From positions 1,670,143 to 1,734,142 of the forward strand of contig NZ_LZNS01000001.1 in the NCBI RefSeq assembly GCF_001984575.1: a DNA stretch of 64,000 nt, written 5' to 3'. The stretch comes from Streptomyces sp. MP131-18. Its GTDB lineage: Bacteria; Actinomycetota; Actinomycetes; Streptomycetales; Streptomycetaceae. Within the stretch, counting starts at the first letter, position 1. Each line of letters opens with the position of its first letter. Positions 17,430 to 26,886 of the stretch are shown one piece after another. Under the pieces are notes generated by a model. The model saw only the letters and a program-made list of their open reading frames with translations, did not search any database and was not told where the DNA came from. The position numbers and the translations under genes are program-made.

Positions 17430-18920
17430 TCAGCGGCGGGCCGCGGGCATGTACGGCTCGAGCAGGGCGGCCAGCTCCTGGTGGACCTGGGCCTTCAGCA
17501 GGGTGCCCTCGCCGGTGTGCTCCTCCGAGAGCACCTCGCCCTCGGCGTGCATCCGGGAGACCAGCGCCCCCTGGGTGTAGGGCAGGAGCACCTCCAGCTC
17601 CACGGCCGGGCGCGGCAGCTCCGTGTCGATCCAGGCCAGCAGCTCGGGGATGCCGAGCCCGGTCCGCGCCGACACTGCGATCGCCCGCTTCTCCGCACGC
17701 AGCAGCCGCTGGAGCGTCAGCTCGTCGGCGGCGTCCGCCTTGTTGACCACCACGATCTCCGGCACGCGGTGCGCGCCGACGTCGCGGATCACCTCGCGGA
17801 CCGAGGCCAGCTGCTCCTCCGGCGCCGGATGGGCGCCGTCCACCACGTGCAGGATCAGGTCGGCCTCGCCGACCTCCTCCATCGTGGAACGGAATGCCTC
17901 CACCAGATGGTGCGGCAGGTGCCGCACGAAGCCGACCGTGTCGGCCAGCGTGTACACGCGGCCGGAGGGCGTCGTCGCCCGCCGGACCGTCGGGTCCAGC
18001 GTGGCGAACAGCGCGTTCTCCACGAGGACGCCGGCGCCGGTCAGCTGGTTGAGCAGCGAGGACTTGCCCGCGTTGGTGTATCCGGCGATGGCGACGGACG
18101 GCACCTTGTTGCGGTGGCGCTCCTGGCGCTTCAGCTCGCGGCCGTGCTTCATGTCCGCGATCTCCCGGCGCATCTTCGCCATCTTCTCGCGGATGCGCCG
18201 CCGGTCGGTCTCGATCTTGGTCTCACCGGGACCGCGGGTCGCCATCCCGCCGCCACCGCTGCTCGATCCGCCGCCGCCCATCTGCCGGGAGAGCGACTGG
18301 CCCCAGCCGCGCAGACGCGGCAGCATGTACTGCATCTGGGCCAGCGAGACCTGCGCCTTGCCCTCGCGGGACTTGGCGTGCTGGGCGAAGATGTCGAGGA
18401 TCAGAGCGGTGCGGTCGACCACCTTGACCTTGACGACGTCCTCCAGGTGGATCAGCTGGCCCGGGCTCAGCTCACCGTCGCACACGACGGTGTCCGCGCC
18501 GCTCTCCAGCACCAGGTCACGCAGCTCCTGCGCCTTGCCGGAGCCGATGTAGGTGGCGGGATCCGGCTTGTCGCGGCGCTGGATCACGCCGTCCAGCACG
18601 AGAGCGCCCGCGGTCTCCGCGAGCGCGGCCAGCTCCGCGAGTGAGTTCTCCGCGTCCTGCGCCGTGCCCGAGGTCCATACGCCGACCAGCACGACGCGCT
18701 CCAGGCGCAGCTGGCGGTACTCGACCTCGGTGATGTCCTCGAGCTCGGTGGACAGGCCGATGACCCTGCGCAGCGCGGCGCGCTCGTCGCGGTCGATCTG
18801 CTCGCCGTCCTGGTCACCGGGCCGGAACTCGCTCCGGGCAACGTCCTCATCCATCAGGGCGTCTGCCCGGCGGCTCGCGGTGCGGCGCTGGTGGTCCTGA
18901 GGAAGGGAAGAGAAGGTCAA
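17430..18920 (-). CDS. hflX: Ribosome-associated GTPase HflX
   Basis: A 496-residue HflX, which binds 50S subunits and splits or rescues stalled 70S ribosomes. The N-terminal HflX domain ([26 protein letters not shown] and [10 protein letters not shown]) is followed by the Gly/Ser-rich linker [11 protein letters not shown]. The G domain has G1 GYTNAGKSS, switch [19 protein letters not shown] and G4 VVNKAD. The TTG at 18920 is preferred, with AAGGAA five bases upstream; the open frame extends further but the extra residues are foreign to the family. Next upstream is the RSH gene, 173 bases away, and downstream is a strong hairpin. Confidence 0.93.
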   Translation of the reverse strand: MTFSSLPQDHQRRTASRRADALMDEDVARSEFRPGDQDGEQIDRDERAALRRVIGLSTELEDITEVEYRQLRLERVVLVGVWTSGTAQDAENSLAELAALAETAGALVLDGVIQRRDKPDPATYIGSGKAQELRDLVLESGADTVVCDGELSPGQLIHLEDVVKVKVVDRTALILDIFAQHAKSREGKAQVSLAQMQYMLPRLRGWGQSLSRQMGGGGSSSGGGGMATRGPGETKIETDRRRIREKMAKMRREIADMKHGRELKRQERHRNKVPSVAIAGYTNAGKSSLLNQLTGAGVLVENALFATLDPTVRRATTPSGRVYTLADTVGFVRHLPHHLVEAFRSTMEEVGEADLILHVVDGAHPAPEEQLASVREVIRDVGAHRVPEIVVVNKADAADELTLQRLLRAEKRAIAVSARTGLGIPELLAWIDTELPRPAVELEVLLPYTQGALVSRMHAEGEVLSEEHTGEGTLLKAQVHQELAALLEPYMPAARR

Positions 18921-19093
18921 TGCGTTCCTTAGAGTCGAGGGGCCAGCCACGCGGCGGTGGCTGCGGAACCGAATGGTGCGGCCGCCCTGTTCAACGTCCC
19001 GGCGGGCCGGAACATTCCCGGCGGCGCCTGCCCATAGTGGCACGGGCGCCCACGGCCGTCACCCGGATTTGCGGCCCCGCCGCAACGACGGTG

Positions 19094-21217
19094 TCAGGGC
19101 TGGAGCCGCGCGGCGCGCGTCACGTCATACACGCCGGGTACCCGGCGCATGGCCCGCATCAACCTCGGCAGGCCCGCGGAATCCGGCAGCCGCAGCGTGT
19201 AGGTGTGGCGCACGCGCTGCTCGCGGGGCGGCTCCACCTCGGCGGCGAGCACCGCGGCCCCGTGCGCGGCCAGTGCCTCGGTGAGGTCCGCGAGCAGCTC
19301 GGGGCGGCCGAGGGCCTCGGCGTGCAGTGTGACGCGGCAGCCGACGGAGCCGGAGCGCCAGCTGACCGGCAGCGTGCGGCGGCCGGCGGCCCGCATCCTG
19401 ACGGCGGAAGGGCAGTCCTCGCGGTGCACGGTGACGCCGCCCCTGACCACGAAGCCCTGCACACCGTCCGGCGGTACGGGGGTGCAGCAGCGGGCCAGCC
19501 GCACCGCGGCGCCCGGCGCGCCCGCGACGATGGCGGCCTGCTCCTCCGAGGGCTCGGCGGGCGCCCGGCGCACGGCCGGGGCGCCGGCGCCCGCGGACTG
19601 CTCCTGCGGGCCGACGCGCTCCTGGCGCGGCTCGCCCTCCGTGCCCCGCATGCTGTCGAGCCAGCTGCGGATGGGGATGCGGGCGGCGGCGGTGGCGGCG
19701 TACTCCAGCCACTCGGGCGAGGGGCCCGAACTGCCGTCCGGCGCGAGCAGCAGGTGAACGGTGTCCCCGTCGCGCAGCACGGTGCGCAGCGTGGCCAGCC
19801 GGCCGTTGACGCGGACGCCGATGCTGGCGTGGGCGTCCTGCCCGTGCCGGGCGTAGGCCGCGTCGACACAGGTGGCACCGGCCGGGAGCTGGAGCGGCGC
19901 GGCGCCCGGGGTCTCGCCGTAGACGGTGATCTCGCCGTCCTGCGCCAGCTCGTCGCGCAGCGCGGTCCAGAAGGTGTCGGGGTCGGGGGCCTGCCGCTGC
20001 CATTCGAGCAGCCGCGAGAGCCAGCCGGGCCGGGTCGGGTCGGCGCGTTCTCCCTCGTCGGAGCCGGGCTCGCCCTCGCAGGGGCGGTGCGGGTCGCCGA
20101 GTGCCACCACGCCGGCCTCGGCGACGCTGTGCATGGCCTGGGTGCGGACGAGGACCTCGGCGATCTGCCCGGCGCCGGCGGCGAACGCGGTGTGGAGCGA
20201 CTGGTAGAGGTTGAACTTCGGTACCGCGATGAAGTCCTTGAACTCCGAGATGACCGGCGTGAAACAGGTGTGCAGCTCCCCGAGCACGGCGTAGCAGTCG
20301 GCGTCCTCCGCGACGAGGATCAGCAGGCGGCCGTAGTCGTAGGGGCCGAGGTCCCCGCGTTTCAGGCGGGTGCGGTGCACGGACAGCACGTGCCGCGGCC
20401 GGATGACGACCTCGGCGGTGATCTGCGCCTCGCGCAGCACTCCGCGCACCGACTCGGCGACCTCGGCCAGCGGGTCGGGACCCGCGGCGTGCGCGCGCAT
20501 CAGCTCCTCGGCGCGGGCGTGCTCCTCGGGGTGGAGGATGGCGAAGACCAGGTCCTCCAGCTCGGTCTTGAGGGTCTGCACGCCGAGCCGCTCGGCGAGC
20601 GGGATGAGGACGTCCCGGGTCACGCGGGCGATACGCGCCTGTTTCTCGGGGCGCATCACGCCGAGGGTCCGCATGTTGTGGAGCCGGTCGGCGAGCTTGA
20701 TCGACATGACGCGGACGTCGCTGCCGGTGGCCACGAGCATCTTGCGGAACGTCTCGGGCTCGGCCGCGGCGCCGTAGTCGACCTTCTCCAGCTTGGTGAC
20801 GCCGTCCACCAGATGGCCGACCTCGTCGCCGAAGTCGGCACGCACCTGATCGAGGGTCACCTCGGTGTCCTCCACGGTGTCGTGGAGGAGGGAGGCCGTC
20901 AGCGTGGTGGTTTCCGCGCCCAGCTCCGCCAGGATCAGGGTGACGGCCAGTGGGTGCGTGATGTAGGGCTCGCCGCTCTTGCGGAACTGGCCGCGGTGCG
21001 CGGCCTCGGCGAGCAGGTATGCGCGGCGCAGCGTGTCGAGGTCGGCGCGCGGGTGGTGGCGGCGGTGTGCCTGGGCAAGGTGCTCGATGGCGTCGGGCAG
21101 CCTGCCGCGGAGCGCGGAGCGCAGGACGGCGGCGCGGCCGAGCTGCCTCAGCACGTCCCTGCGGTGCCCCCGTCGTCCGCCGGCGGTACCGCTCGGTGTG
21201 GTCGCCTCTGCGCTCAT
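19094..21217 (-). CDS. rshA: RelA/SpoT-family (p)ppGpp hydrolase/synthetase homologue (RshA type)
   Basis: A 707-residue long RSH protein: HD hydrolase domain, synthetase-like domain, TGS and ACT. The metal-binding hydrolase residues are intact (H74, H112-D113, E117-D118 in LLHDTVEDTEV, D177 in KLADRLHNMRTL). The synthetase-like region (about 265-380) keeps EFKDFIAVPKFNLYQSLHT, but the FxxIxDLxGIR block reads GPYDYGRLLI, EVQIRT reads EVLVRT, and the usual AAHW reads VALG. It may therefore be mainly a hydrolase. TGS covers about residues 430-490 and a zinc-finger-like RCCTPVP near 600 precedes the ACT domain. ATG 21217 has GGGAGGTG upstream. The symbol follows the S. coelicolor paralogue separate from relA. 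Confidence 0.82.
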   Translation of the reverse strand: MSAEATTPSGTAGGRRGHRRDVLRQLGRAAVLRSALRGRLPDAIEHLAQAHRRHHPRADLDTLRRAYLLAEAAHRGQFRKSGEPYITHPLAVTLILAELGAETTTLTASLLHDTVEDTEVTLDQVRADFGDEVGHLVDGVTKLEKVDYGAAAEPETFRKMLVATGSDVRVMSIKLADRLHNMRTLGVMRPEKQARIARVTRDVLIPLAERLGVQTLKTELEDLVFAILHPEEHARAEELMRAHAAGPDPLAEVAESVRGVLREAQITAEVVIRPRHVLSVHRTRLKRGDLGPYDYGRLLILVAEDADCYAVLGELHTCFTPVISEFKDFIAVPKFNLYQSLHTAFAAGAGQIAEVLVRTQAMHSVAEAGVVALGDPHRPCEGEPGSDEGERADPTRPGWLSRLLEWQRQAPDPDTFWTALRDELAQDGEITVYGETPGAAPLQLPAGATCVDAAYARHGQDAHASIGVRVNGRLATLRTVLRDGDTVHLLLAPDGSSGPSPEWLEYAATAAARIPIRSWLDSMRGTEGEPRQERVGPQEQSAGAGAPAVRRAPAEPSEEQAAIVAGAPGAAVRLARCCTPVPPDGVQGFVVRGGVTVHREDCPSAVRMRAAGRRTLPVSWRSGSVGCRVTLHAEALGRPELLADLTEALAAHGAAVLAAEVEPPREQRVRHTYTLRLPDSAGLPRLMRAMRRVPGVYDVTRAARLQP

Positions 21218-21314
21218 GGGGTGGCACCTCCCGCGGTCTCCTGACCGGACCGCGGCCGAATATCGATCGATCCCCGTGATCCCCGTGGTGATCCCGCAGC
21301 GGCGCCGGTGCTTG

Positions 21315-21343
21315 ATGCTACCGAGCCCACCACGTGTGGTTCA
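21315..21343 (-). promoter_or_regulatory. Candidate promoter of the RSH gene with an overlapping inverted repeat
   Basis: On the minus strand TGAACC (21343-21338) and TAGCAT (21320-21315) are separated by 17 bases, a plausible -35/-10 pair about 98 bases upstream of the start. The arms ACCAC and GTGGT (21329-21340) form an inverted repeat over the -35 and spacer, a possible operator. This is consensus-level evidence only. Confidence 0.35.
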
Positions 21344-21369
21344 CCGGGGACCGCCCCTATCGTGGGGGA

Positions 21370-22281
21370 TCACCCATTCGAGTGACTTATGTTCTGTGAA
21401 ACATGGCTGAAATCCGTGGGGTGCCCGGCCGGGTTCAGCCAGTGGGGGTCGATCGTGCCCTCGGCGACGATGACCGCAGGTCCGGTCAGGGTGACCGTGC
21501 CGTCCGGGATCTCGGCGACGTGCAGCCGGCCGCCGGGAACGTCGACGGTGTACGCGGCGGCCCGGCCGTCCGCGGGGGGGTCGAGGCCGTCCCGGCGGGC
21601 GGCGGCGACCATCACGGCGCACGCGCCGGTGCCGCAGGACCGGGTCTCTCCCGAACCGCGCTCGTGCACGCGGAGGGCGAGGTGCCGGGGCCCGCGGTCG
21701 ACGACGAACTCCACGTTCGTCCCACGCGGGTACGTCTCGGACGGGTGCACACCGGGCGCGGCCAGGAGCGGACCGGCGTCGGACAGCCGGTCGACGAAGG
21801 CGACCGCATGCGGATTCCCCATGTCGACGTGGCGGGCGGGCCAGCTGCGCTCCCCCACGGTGACGGTGACGGAAGGGCCCGGCCCGGCGGGCAGGCGGGC
21901 GGGGCCCATGCCGACGGTGATGTCGCCGTCGTCCTCGAACCGCACCCGCCGCACGCCCGCCCTGGTGGCGACGGGCAGGTCGTCCCCCTTGGCGAGCCCG
22001 GCCCGCTGGAGGTAGCGGGCGAAGACCCGCACCCCGTTCCCGCACATCTCGGCGATGCTGCCGTCGGCGTTGCGGTAGTCCATGAACCACTCGGCCCCGC
22101 CGCCCGACTGCCGCACGACCCGCAGCACCCCGTCCGCGCCGATGCCGGACCGCCGGTCGCACAGCCGCGCGACGGCGGCGGGCGACAGGCTCAGCCGGCC
22201 GTCGAGGTCGGGGATGATCACGAAGTCGTTCTCCGTGCCGTGGCCCTTGAGGAACGGCACGGGCTGCTCTGAGGTGCCCAC
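21370..22281 (-). CDS. dapF: Diaminopimelate epimerase
   Basis: A 303-residue DapF, which interconverts LL- and meso-diaminopimelate for lysine and cell-wall synthesis. The two catalytic cysteines are C80 in AEMCGNGVRVF and C216 in RSCGTGACA, each in its signature. FLKGHGTENDFVII at the N-terminus and MGNPHAVAF are also canonical. The GTG at 22281 gives the usual N-terminus a few residues before FLKGHGTENDF. The ribosome site there is weak. The neighbouring membrane-protein gene ends 29 bases upstream, so the two may form one transcript. The C-terminal about 15 residues after WLNPAGHP are a short extension. Confidence 0.94.
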   Translation of the reverse strand: MGTSEQPVPFLKGHGTENDFVIIPDLDGRLSLSPAAVARLCDRRSGIGADGVLRVVRQSGGGAEWFMDYRNADGSIAEMCGNGVRVFARYLQRAGLAKGDDLPVATRAGVRRVRFEDDGDITVGMGPARLPAGPGPSVTVTVGERSWPARHVDMGNPHAVAFVDRLSDAGPLLAAPGVHPSETYPRGTNVEFVVDRGPRHLALRVHERGSGETRSCGTGACAVMVAAARRDGLDPPADGRAAAYTVDVPGGRLHVAEIPDGTVTLTGPAVIVAEGTIDPHWLNPAGHPTDFSHVSQNISHSNG

Positions 22282-22310
22282 CCGGCGAGCGTAACGGATC
22301 GTGACGGGGC

Positions 22311-22823
22311 TCAGCGCAGTGCGGCGACTCTCAGGACGGCGAGCACGGCGAGCAGGAGCAGGCCCAGGGCGTAGAGGGTGAGCAGCCGCCAGTCGGGGCG
22401 GCGGCCCGAGCCGCGCGGTGGCAGCCCCGGCCAGGTGTAGCCGACGCGGCGGGCGGCCATCATGCCCCAGCCCGCGGCGCTGCACCCGATGAGCAGCCCC
22501 AGCATGGCCACCACGGCGCCGGTGTCGTCGAACGCGAAGGCCAGCGGGAAGGCGAACATCAGCGAGCCGAGCAGGCTCAGCAGGACGATCGGGGCGACGA
22601 GGGTCAGCCGCAGCCGCCTGGGGGGGCGGAGGTCGGCATACGACTCGTCCCGGTTGAAATCGTCGATGATCTCTACGGCCTCGCCCGGCTCACCGTCGTC
22701 GGCGGGGGTGAGCACCGGGCTCTCCGCCAGCGGAACGGTCAGCGGATCGCCGTCCGCACCACCCGGCGGCGGAACGTCTTCCGTCGTGCCGTTGCTCTCA
22801 CGAGGGCCGGCCTCCATCGCCAC
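22311..22823 (-). CDS. Three-segment membrane protein of unknown function
   Basis: A 170-residue protein with an acidic, proline-rich N-terminal 65 residues and three hydrophobic segments: about residues 74-97 (LVAPIVLLSLLGSLMFAFPLAF), 103-124 (VVAMLGLLIGCSAAGWGMMAA) and 147-169 (LYALGLLLLAVLAVLRVAAL). I do not recognise a family motif. The GTG start at 22823 is supported by AAGGAGG four bases upstream; an ATG two codons later is the alternative. It lies between miaA and dapF on the same strand. A link to either is only positional. Confidence 0.7.
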   Translation of the reverse strand: MAMEAGPRESNGTTEDVPPPGGADGDPLTVPLAESPVLTPADDGEPGEAVEIIDDFNRDESYADLRPPRRLRLTLVAPIVLLSLLGSLMFAFPLAFAFDDTGAVVAMLGLLIGCSAAGWGMMAARRVGYTWPGLPPRGSGRRPDWRLLTLYALGLLLLAVLAVLRVAALR

Positions 22824-22921
22824 ACGCCCTCCTTACTCAACGGCTTCACGGCATCGGCTCGATGATGGCACGGCACGGGACCGCTCCCGGCCGCTTGGAG
22901 CGTCCCGATGCCATCACGTGA

Positions 22922-23869
22922 TCAGGATGTGACCGTCCGTTCGAGCAAGCCCCAGGCGCGCGCCTCAAGCTCCCCCGCCGCCCCTCGCGCCCCGCTCAGC
23001 CAGCGCACGCGGGGGTCGCGGCGGAACCAGCTCTCCTGCCGGCGGGCGAAGCGCCGGGTGGCGCGGATCGTCTCCTCGCGCGCCTCCTCCTCGGTGCGGT
23101 CCCCGGCCAGCGCGGCGAGCACCTGCTGGTAGCCCAGGGCCCTGGACGCGGTCCGCCCCTCGCGTAGTCCCGCGCGCTCAAGGGCGCGGACCTCCTCGAC
23201 CAGCCCGGCCCGCCACATGCGGTCCACGCGGGTGGCGATGCGGTCGTCCAGCTCGGCACGTTCGACGCCGACCCCGATCTGGAGTGTGCGGTAGACGTCG
23301 CGCTCCCCCGCGGGTCCCGGGAGTCTGGCGGTGAACGGGCGGCCGGTGATCTCGATGACTTCGAGGGCGCGGACGATCCGCCGCCCGTTGCTCGGCAGAA
23401 TGGCCTCGGCGGCGCGCGGGTCGGCCGCGGCCAGCCGGGCGTGCAGCGCGCCGCTGCCGTGTTCGGCGAGCTCCGCGTCGATCCTGGCCCTGACCGCGGG
23501 GTCGGTGCCCGGGAAGTCGAGCGCCTCGACGGCGCCGCGGACGTAGAGCCCCGAGCCGCCCACCAGGACGGGGGTGCGGCCCGCGGCGAGCAGCCGGTCG
23601 ATCCGTTCCCTGGCGAGGGTCTGGTACTCGGCGACGCTCGCGGGTCTGGTCACGTCCCAGATGTCCAGCAGGTGATGCGGGACGCCCCGCCGTTCGGCGG
23701 GCGTGAGTTTGGCGGTGCCGATATCCATGCCGCGGTAGAGCTGCATGGAGTCGGCGTTGATCACCTCGCCGCCGAGGCGGGCGGCGAGGGCGACGCCGAG
23801 GTCGGACTTACCCGCGGCGGTGGGCCCCACCACGGCGACGACCTGGGGAACTTCGGCTCCGTCGTACAC
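22922..23869 (-). CDS. miaA: tRNA dimethylallyltransferase
   Basis: A 315-residue MiaA, which transfers a dimethylallyl group to A37 of tRNAs reading codons that begin with U. The product is the substrate of MiaB, encoded at 25303-26808. The P-loop is GPTAAGKS (residues 15-22). DSMQLYRGMDIGTAK, the substrate-binding GGSGLYVRG and the C-terminal RRFARRQESWFRRD are family signatures. The GTG at 23869 is chosen because it leaves the usual short N-terminus before the P-loop, with GGGAGA eight bases upstream. Longer in-frame starts would run into the divergent gene at 24009. Confidence 0.95.
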   Translation of the reverse strand: MYDGAEVPQVVAVVGPTAAGKSDLGVALAARLGGEVINADSMQLYRGMDIGTAKLTPAERRGVPHHLLDIWDVTRPASVAEYQTLARERIDRLLAAGRTPVLVGGSGLYVRGAVEALDFPGTDPAVRARIDAELAEHGSGALHARLAAADPRAAEAILPSNGRRIVRALEVIEITGRPFTARLPGPAGERDVYRTLQIGVGVERAELDDRIATRVDRMWRAGLVEEVRALERAGLREGRTASRALGYQQVLAALAGDRTEEEAREETIRATRRFARRQESWFRRDPRVRWLSGARGAAGELEARAWGLLERTVTS

Positions 23870-24008
23870 GGGGGCAGTCTCCCAGATCCGGCCGGAGCCC
23901 TCGAACGAGCGACGTGACGGACCGCGGCCCGGGTCGTTTGGCGTTCCGAGGTTCCGTTCGCCGTTTCTGGGCGGAATATCACCCACACGAGTAAGGTCAG
24001 GAGTAGTC

Positions 24009-24287
24009 ATGGGAGTGCTTGCCTGGTTCCGCCGCCGTCGGCCGGACACGGAGGAGCAGCCGCCGGACGGCCAGGCCCGGGCCGCCGCGCCCGAGGCGGA
24101 GCGGGCACCGGCCGGGTCCGGGGCCGCCGCAGAGTCCGGGTGCCCGGCCGGGGCCGGGGCCGCGGCGGAGTCCGGCGCGGGGGCCGCGGAAGCCGAGGCC
24201 GACGCGGACGGCGTCGGCATTCCGAAGCAGACCGCGGCGACGGAGGCCGCGGACAGCGAGGCGGGCGAGGGAGCGGCCCGCCCGTAG
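24009..24287 (+). CDS. Small Ala/Glu-rich hypothetical protein
   Basis: A 92-residue protein beginning MGVLAWFRRRRPD, followed by an alanine-, glycine- and glutamate-rich stretch with two near-repeats of GAAAESG. It has no membrane segment apart from the short hydrophobic start and is probably disordered. ATG 24009 has CAGGAG five bases upstream. It is divergent from miaA and is followed after 33 bases by the antitoxin-like gene. I do not recognise a family. The low complexity makes the call dependent on the ribosome site and the high-GC codon pattern. Confidence 0.5.
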   Translation: MGVLAWFRRRRPDTEEQPPDGQARAAAPEAERAPAGSGAAAESGCPAGAGAAAESGAGAAEAEADADGVGIPKQTAATEAADSEAGEGAARP

Positions 24288-24320
24288 CCGCCCGCGGCGG
24301 CCGACAGGAAGGTGACCACG

Positions 24321-24536
24321 ATGAGCTTCATCAACCGGCTCAAGGACAAGCTCAGTCAGAACCGCGACAAGGTCGAGACGGGTATGGACAAGGCCGCGCG
24401 GGCGGCGGACTCGGCGACCAAGGGGAAGTACCGCGGCCGGATCGAGACCGGGGCGAAGAAGGCCAAGGGAGCCATCGGCCGCTTCACACAGGGCGACGGG
24501 CGCCGCGACGAGGGAGAGGGCGGCGGCCGCCGCTGA
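24321..24536 (+). CDS. Rv0909/MT0933-like antitoxin-family protein
   Basis: A 71-residue basic protein, MSFINRLKDKLSQNRDKVETG, continuing with an amphipathic DKAARAADSATKGKYRGRIETGAKKAKGAIGRF. This matches the small actinobacterial family named after the M. tuberculosis Rv0909 antitoxin. The ATG at 24321 is preferred to a GTG nine bases upstream because AGGAAGG then has workable spacing. No toxin gene (Rv0910/SRPBCC type) lies next to it. The upstream partner is the small Ala/Glu-rich gene and downstream is a convergent LigB-like gene. In streptomycetes these orphan homologues may have nothing to do with toxin neutralisation. Confidence 0.65.
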   Translation: MSFINRLKDKLSQNRDKVETGMDKAARAADSATKGKYRGRIETGAKKAKGAIGRFTQGDGRRDEGEGGGRR

Positions 24537-24556
24537 CGCCCCCGCCCGCCGCCCGG

Positions 24557-25264
24557 TCAGGACCAGGACGCGACGAAGTAGCCGACCCCGTAGGGCGCGG
24601 AATCGTACAGCAGCCGGCCGCCGAGCCCGGCCTCCTCGGCGGCACCGGCGAGCAGCTGCCAGCCCGACCGCCCCGCGGCGTGCAGCTCCTCGGCCAGCCG
24701 GGCGTCGAGCATGGCCAGCGCCGCGGTGTTGGCATCGCCGAGGGCCCGGGCCACGGCGGCGTCGAAGGCTGCGGCGCGCTCGTCGAATGCGCCGGGCGCG
24801 CGGGGCGAGCGGCATGCGCTCCCGTCGCCCATGACCAGCAGGGCCAGGCGGTCCGTACCGGCCGCGAGGTCCCGGCCGAGGTCGGCGGCCCGCTGCCCGT
24901 CCAGCGGCCCGGCGATACCGAGCCCCTCCACCGGCGCGGCCCGCCAGCCGGTGCGTTCCAGCAGCCAGGCGCCGATCGTCAGCGACGGCGGCAGCTCACG
25001 TTCGCCCGGCTCGCCCTCGCCGATTCGCGCCGCCACGTCCACGCCGAAACCGCGCAACGAGCCGCGCGACCCGGCGGGGAAGGCACCGAGCCCTGTGGGC
25101 CCCGCGGGGCCCACCAGCACCAGCCGGTCGGGGCGGGAGGCGGCGAGGACGCCGATGGCGTCGGTTGCGGCGGCTCGCGCGTCGTCCAGCTCGGGCGCCG
25201 CGCCGCCCGCCACCTCGGGAACCAGCAACGGAGGGCAGGGGCAGACCGCGGCGGCGACAAGCAT
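24557..25264 (-). CDS. Class III extradiol dioxygenase (LigB)-like protein
   Basis: A 235-residue protein resembling the B-subunit fold of class III extradiol dioxygenases: an N-terminal VAAAVCPCPPLLVPEVAG where true enzymes carry metal-ligand histidines, then LLVMGDGSACRSPRAPGAFDERAAAFDAAV. In this window the usual HPP and GSSLGH-type histidines read CPPP and GDGSA, so the iron site is probably lost. The family is conserved beside miaB in actinomycetes. There is no signal peptide. ATG 25264 starts directly at the first strand. Its role is unknown; a ring-cleaving activity should not be assumed. Confidence 0.72.
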   Translation of the reverse strand: MLVAAAVCPCPPLLVPEVAGGAAPELDDARAAATDAIGVLAASRPDRLVLVGPAGPTGLGAFPAGSRGSLRGFGVDVAARIGEGEPGERELPPSLTIGAWLLERTGWRAAPVEGLGIAGPLDGQRAADLGRDLAAGTDRLALLVMGDGSACRSPRAPGAFDERAAAFDAAVARALGDANTAALAMLDARLAEELHAAGRSGWQLLAGAAEEAGLGGRLLYDSAPYGVGYFVASWS

Positions 25265-25302
25265 GGCCGCAGCCTAACCCCGGCAGGAGCGCGCCGCCGT
25301 CC

Positions 25303-26808
25303 TCAGCAGACTTCGCAGCCCGGCGCACCCGGTGCCCCCGCACCGGCCGCGGCCGGTGCGGGGGCACCGACGGTCGGCAGGCCCAGCATGACGCCCTGCG
25401 GCCGGTCGGCGGGCGCGGCGGTGCGCCGTTCCCATGCGTCGCCCGCGCGCGAGCGACGCACCGCCCGCACCGGGCCCTCCGCGAGCAGGTGGTGGGGAGC
25501 GGCGTAGGTGATCTCGACGGTGACCACGTCACCGGGGCGCACCGGCTCGGCCGGGCGGGTGAAATGGACCAGCCGGTTGTCCGGGGCGCGGCCCGACAGC
25601 CGCCGGGTCGCATCGTCCTTGCGGCCCTCGCCCTCCGCGACGAGCACCTCGACGGTGCGGCCGACCTGCTTCTTGTTCTCCGACCAGGAGATGTCGTCCT
25701 GGAGCGCCACCAGGCGCTCGTACCGCGCCTGCACCGTCGCCTTGGGGAGCTGGTCCGGCATCTCGGCCGCGGGAGTGCCGGGACGCTTGGAGTACTGGAA
25801 GGTGAACGCCTGCGCGAAGCGCGCCTCCCTGACCACGTGCAGCGTCTCCTCGAAGTCTTCCTCGGTCTCGCCGGGGAAGCCCACGATGATGTCCGTGGTG
25901 ATCGCGGCGTCGGGGATGGCGGCGCGCACCTGCCCGATGATGCCGAGGTAGCGCTCCTGCCGGTAGGACCGGCGCATCGCCCGCAGCACCCGGGAGGAGC
26001 CCGACTGGAGCGGCATGTGCAGCTGCGGCATCACGTTGGGCGTCTCGGCCATGGCCTCGATGACGTCGTCGGTGAAGTCCCGCGGGTGCGGGGAGGTGAA
26101 GCGGACGCGCTCCAGCCCTTCGACGCGGCCGCAGGCCCGCAGCAGCTTGGAGAACGCCTGCCGGTCGCCGATATCGGAACCGTAGGCGTTGACATTCTGA
26201 CCGAGCAGGGTGATCTCGGTGACGCCCTCGACGACCAGGGCCTCGATCTCGGCGAGCACGTCGCCGGGGCGGCGGTCCTTCTCCTTGCCGCGCAGCGCGG
26301 GAACGATGCAGAAGGTGCAGGTGTTGTTGCACCCGACCGAGATGGCCACCCAGGCCGCGTACGCGCTCTCCCGGCGGGTCGGCAGGGTGGAGGGGAATGC
26401 CTCAAGTGACTCGGCGATCTCGACCTGGGCCTCGCGCTGGACCCTCGCCCGCTCGAGCAGCACCGGAAGGCTGCCCACATTGTGCGTGCCGAAGACGACG
26501 TCGACCCAGGGCGCCCGGCTCACGATCGCGTCGCGGTCCTTCTGCGCGAGGCAGCCGCCGACGGCGATCTGCATGCCGGGGCGTGCGGCCTTCTTCGGCG
26601 CGAGCTGGCCCAGGTTTCCGTAGAGGCGGTTGTCCGCGTTCTCCCGGACGGCGCAGGTGTTGAACACCACGACGTCGGGGCTCTCGCCGCCCGCAGGGGC
26701 GGGCACGTATCCGGCCCGCTCCAGCAGCCCGGCCATCCGTTCGGAATCGTGCACATTCATCTGGCAGCCGAAGGTCCGGACTTCGTAGGTGCGCGCGGCG
26801 TCGGGCAT
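25303..26808 (-). CDS. miaB: tRNA-2-methylthio-N6-dimethylallyladenosine synthase
   Basis: A 501-residue methylthiotransferase that adds a methylthio group to isopentenyl-A37 of tRNA. The UPF0004 domain supplies three cluster cysteines ([21 protein letters not shown]). The radical-SAM motif is CNNTCTFC (about residues 170-177), and a TRAM domain covers about 400-460. A C-terminal Ala/Pro/Gly tail ending in GCEVC is specific to this lineage. ATG 26808 begins the usual [18 protein letters not shown]; an ATG six codons upstream is the alternative. It acts after MiaA, encoded 1.4 kb downstream. The gene is divergent from the TAXI protein with 78 bases between. Confidence 0.95.
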   Translation of the reverse strand: MPDAARTYEVRTFGCQMNVHDSERMAGLLERAGYVPAPAGGESPDVVVFNTCAVRENADNRLYGNLGQLAPKKAARPGMQIAVGGCLAQKDRDAIVSRAPWVDVVFGTHNVGSLPVLLERARVQREAQVEIAESLEAFPSTLPTRRESAYAAWVAISVGCNNTCTFCIVPALRGKEKDRRPGDVLAEIEALVVEGVTEITLLGQNVNAYGSDIGDRQAFSKLLRACGRVEGLERVRFTSPHPRDFTDDVIEAMAETPNVMPQLHMPLQSGSSRVLRAMRRSYRQERYLGIIGQVRAAIPDAAITTDIIVGFPGETEEDFEETLHVVREARFAQAFTFQYSKRPGTPAAEMPDQLPKATVQARYERLVALQDDISWSENKKQVGRTVEVLVAEGEGRKDDATRRLSGRAPDNRLVHFTRPAEPVRPGDVVTVEITYAAPHHLLAEGPVRAVRRSRAGDAWERRTAAPADRPQGVMLGLPTVGAPAPAAAGAGAPGAPGCEVC

Positions 26809-26886
26809 GCGTGAACTCAATCCCATTCGATCCGAGACCAGACAGGGCCAGTCCCCAAGTCTACGTTCCGCTGATAGCTTGCTCGG

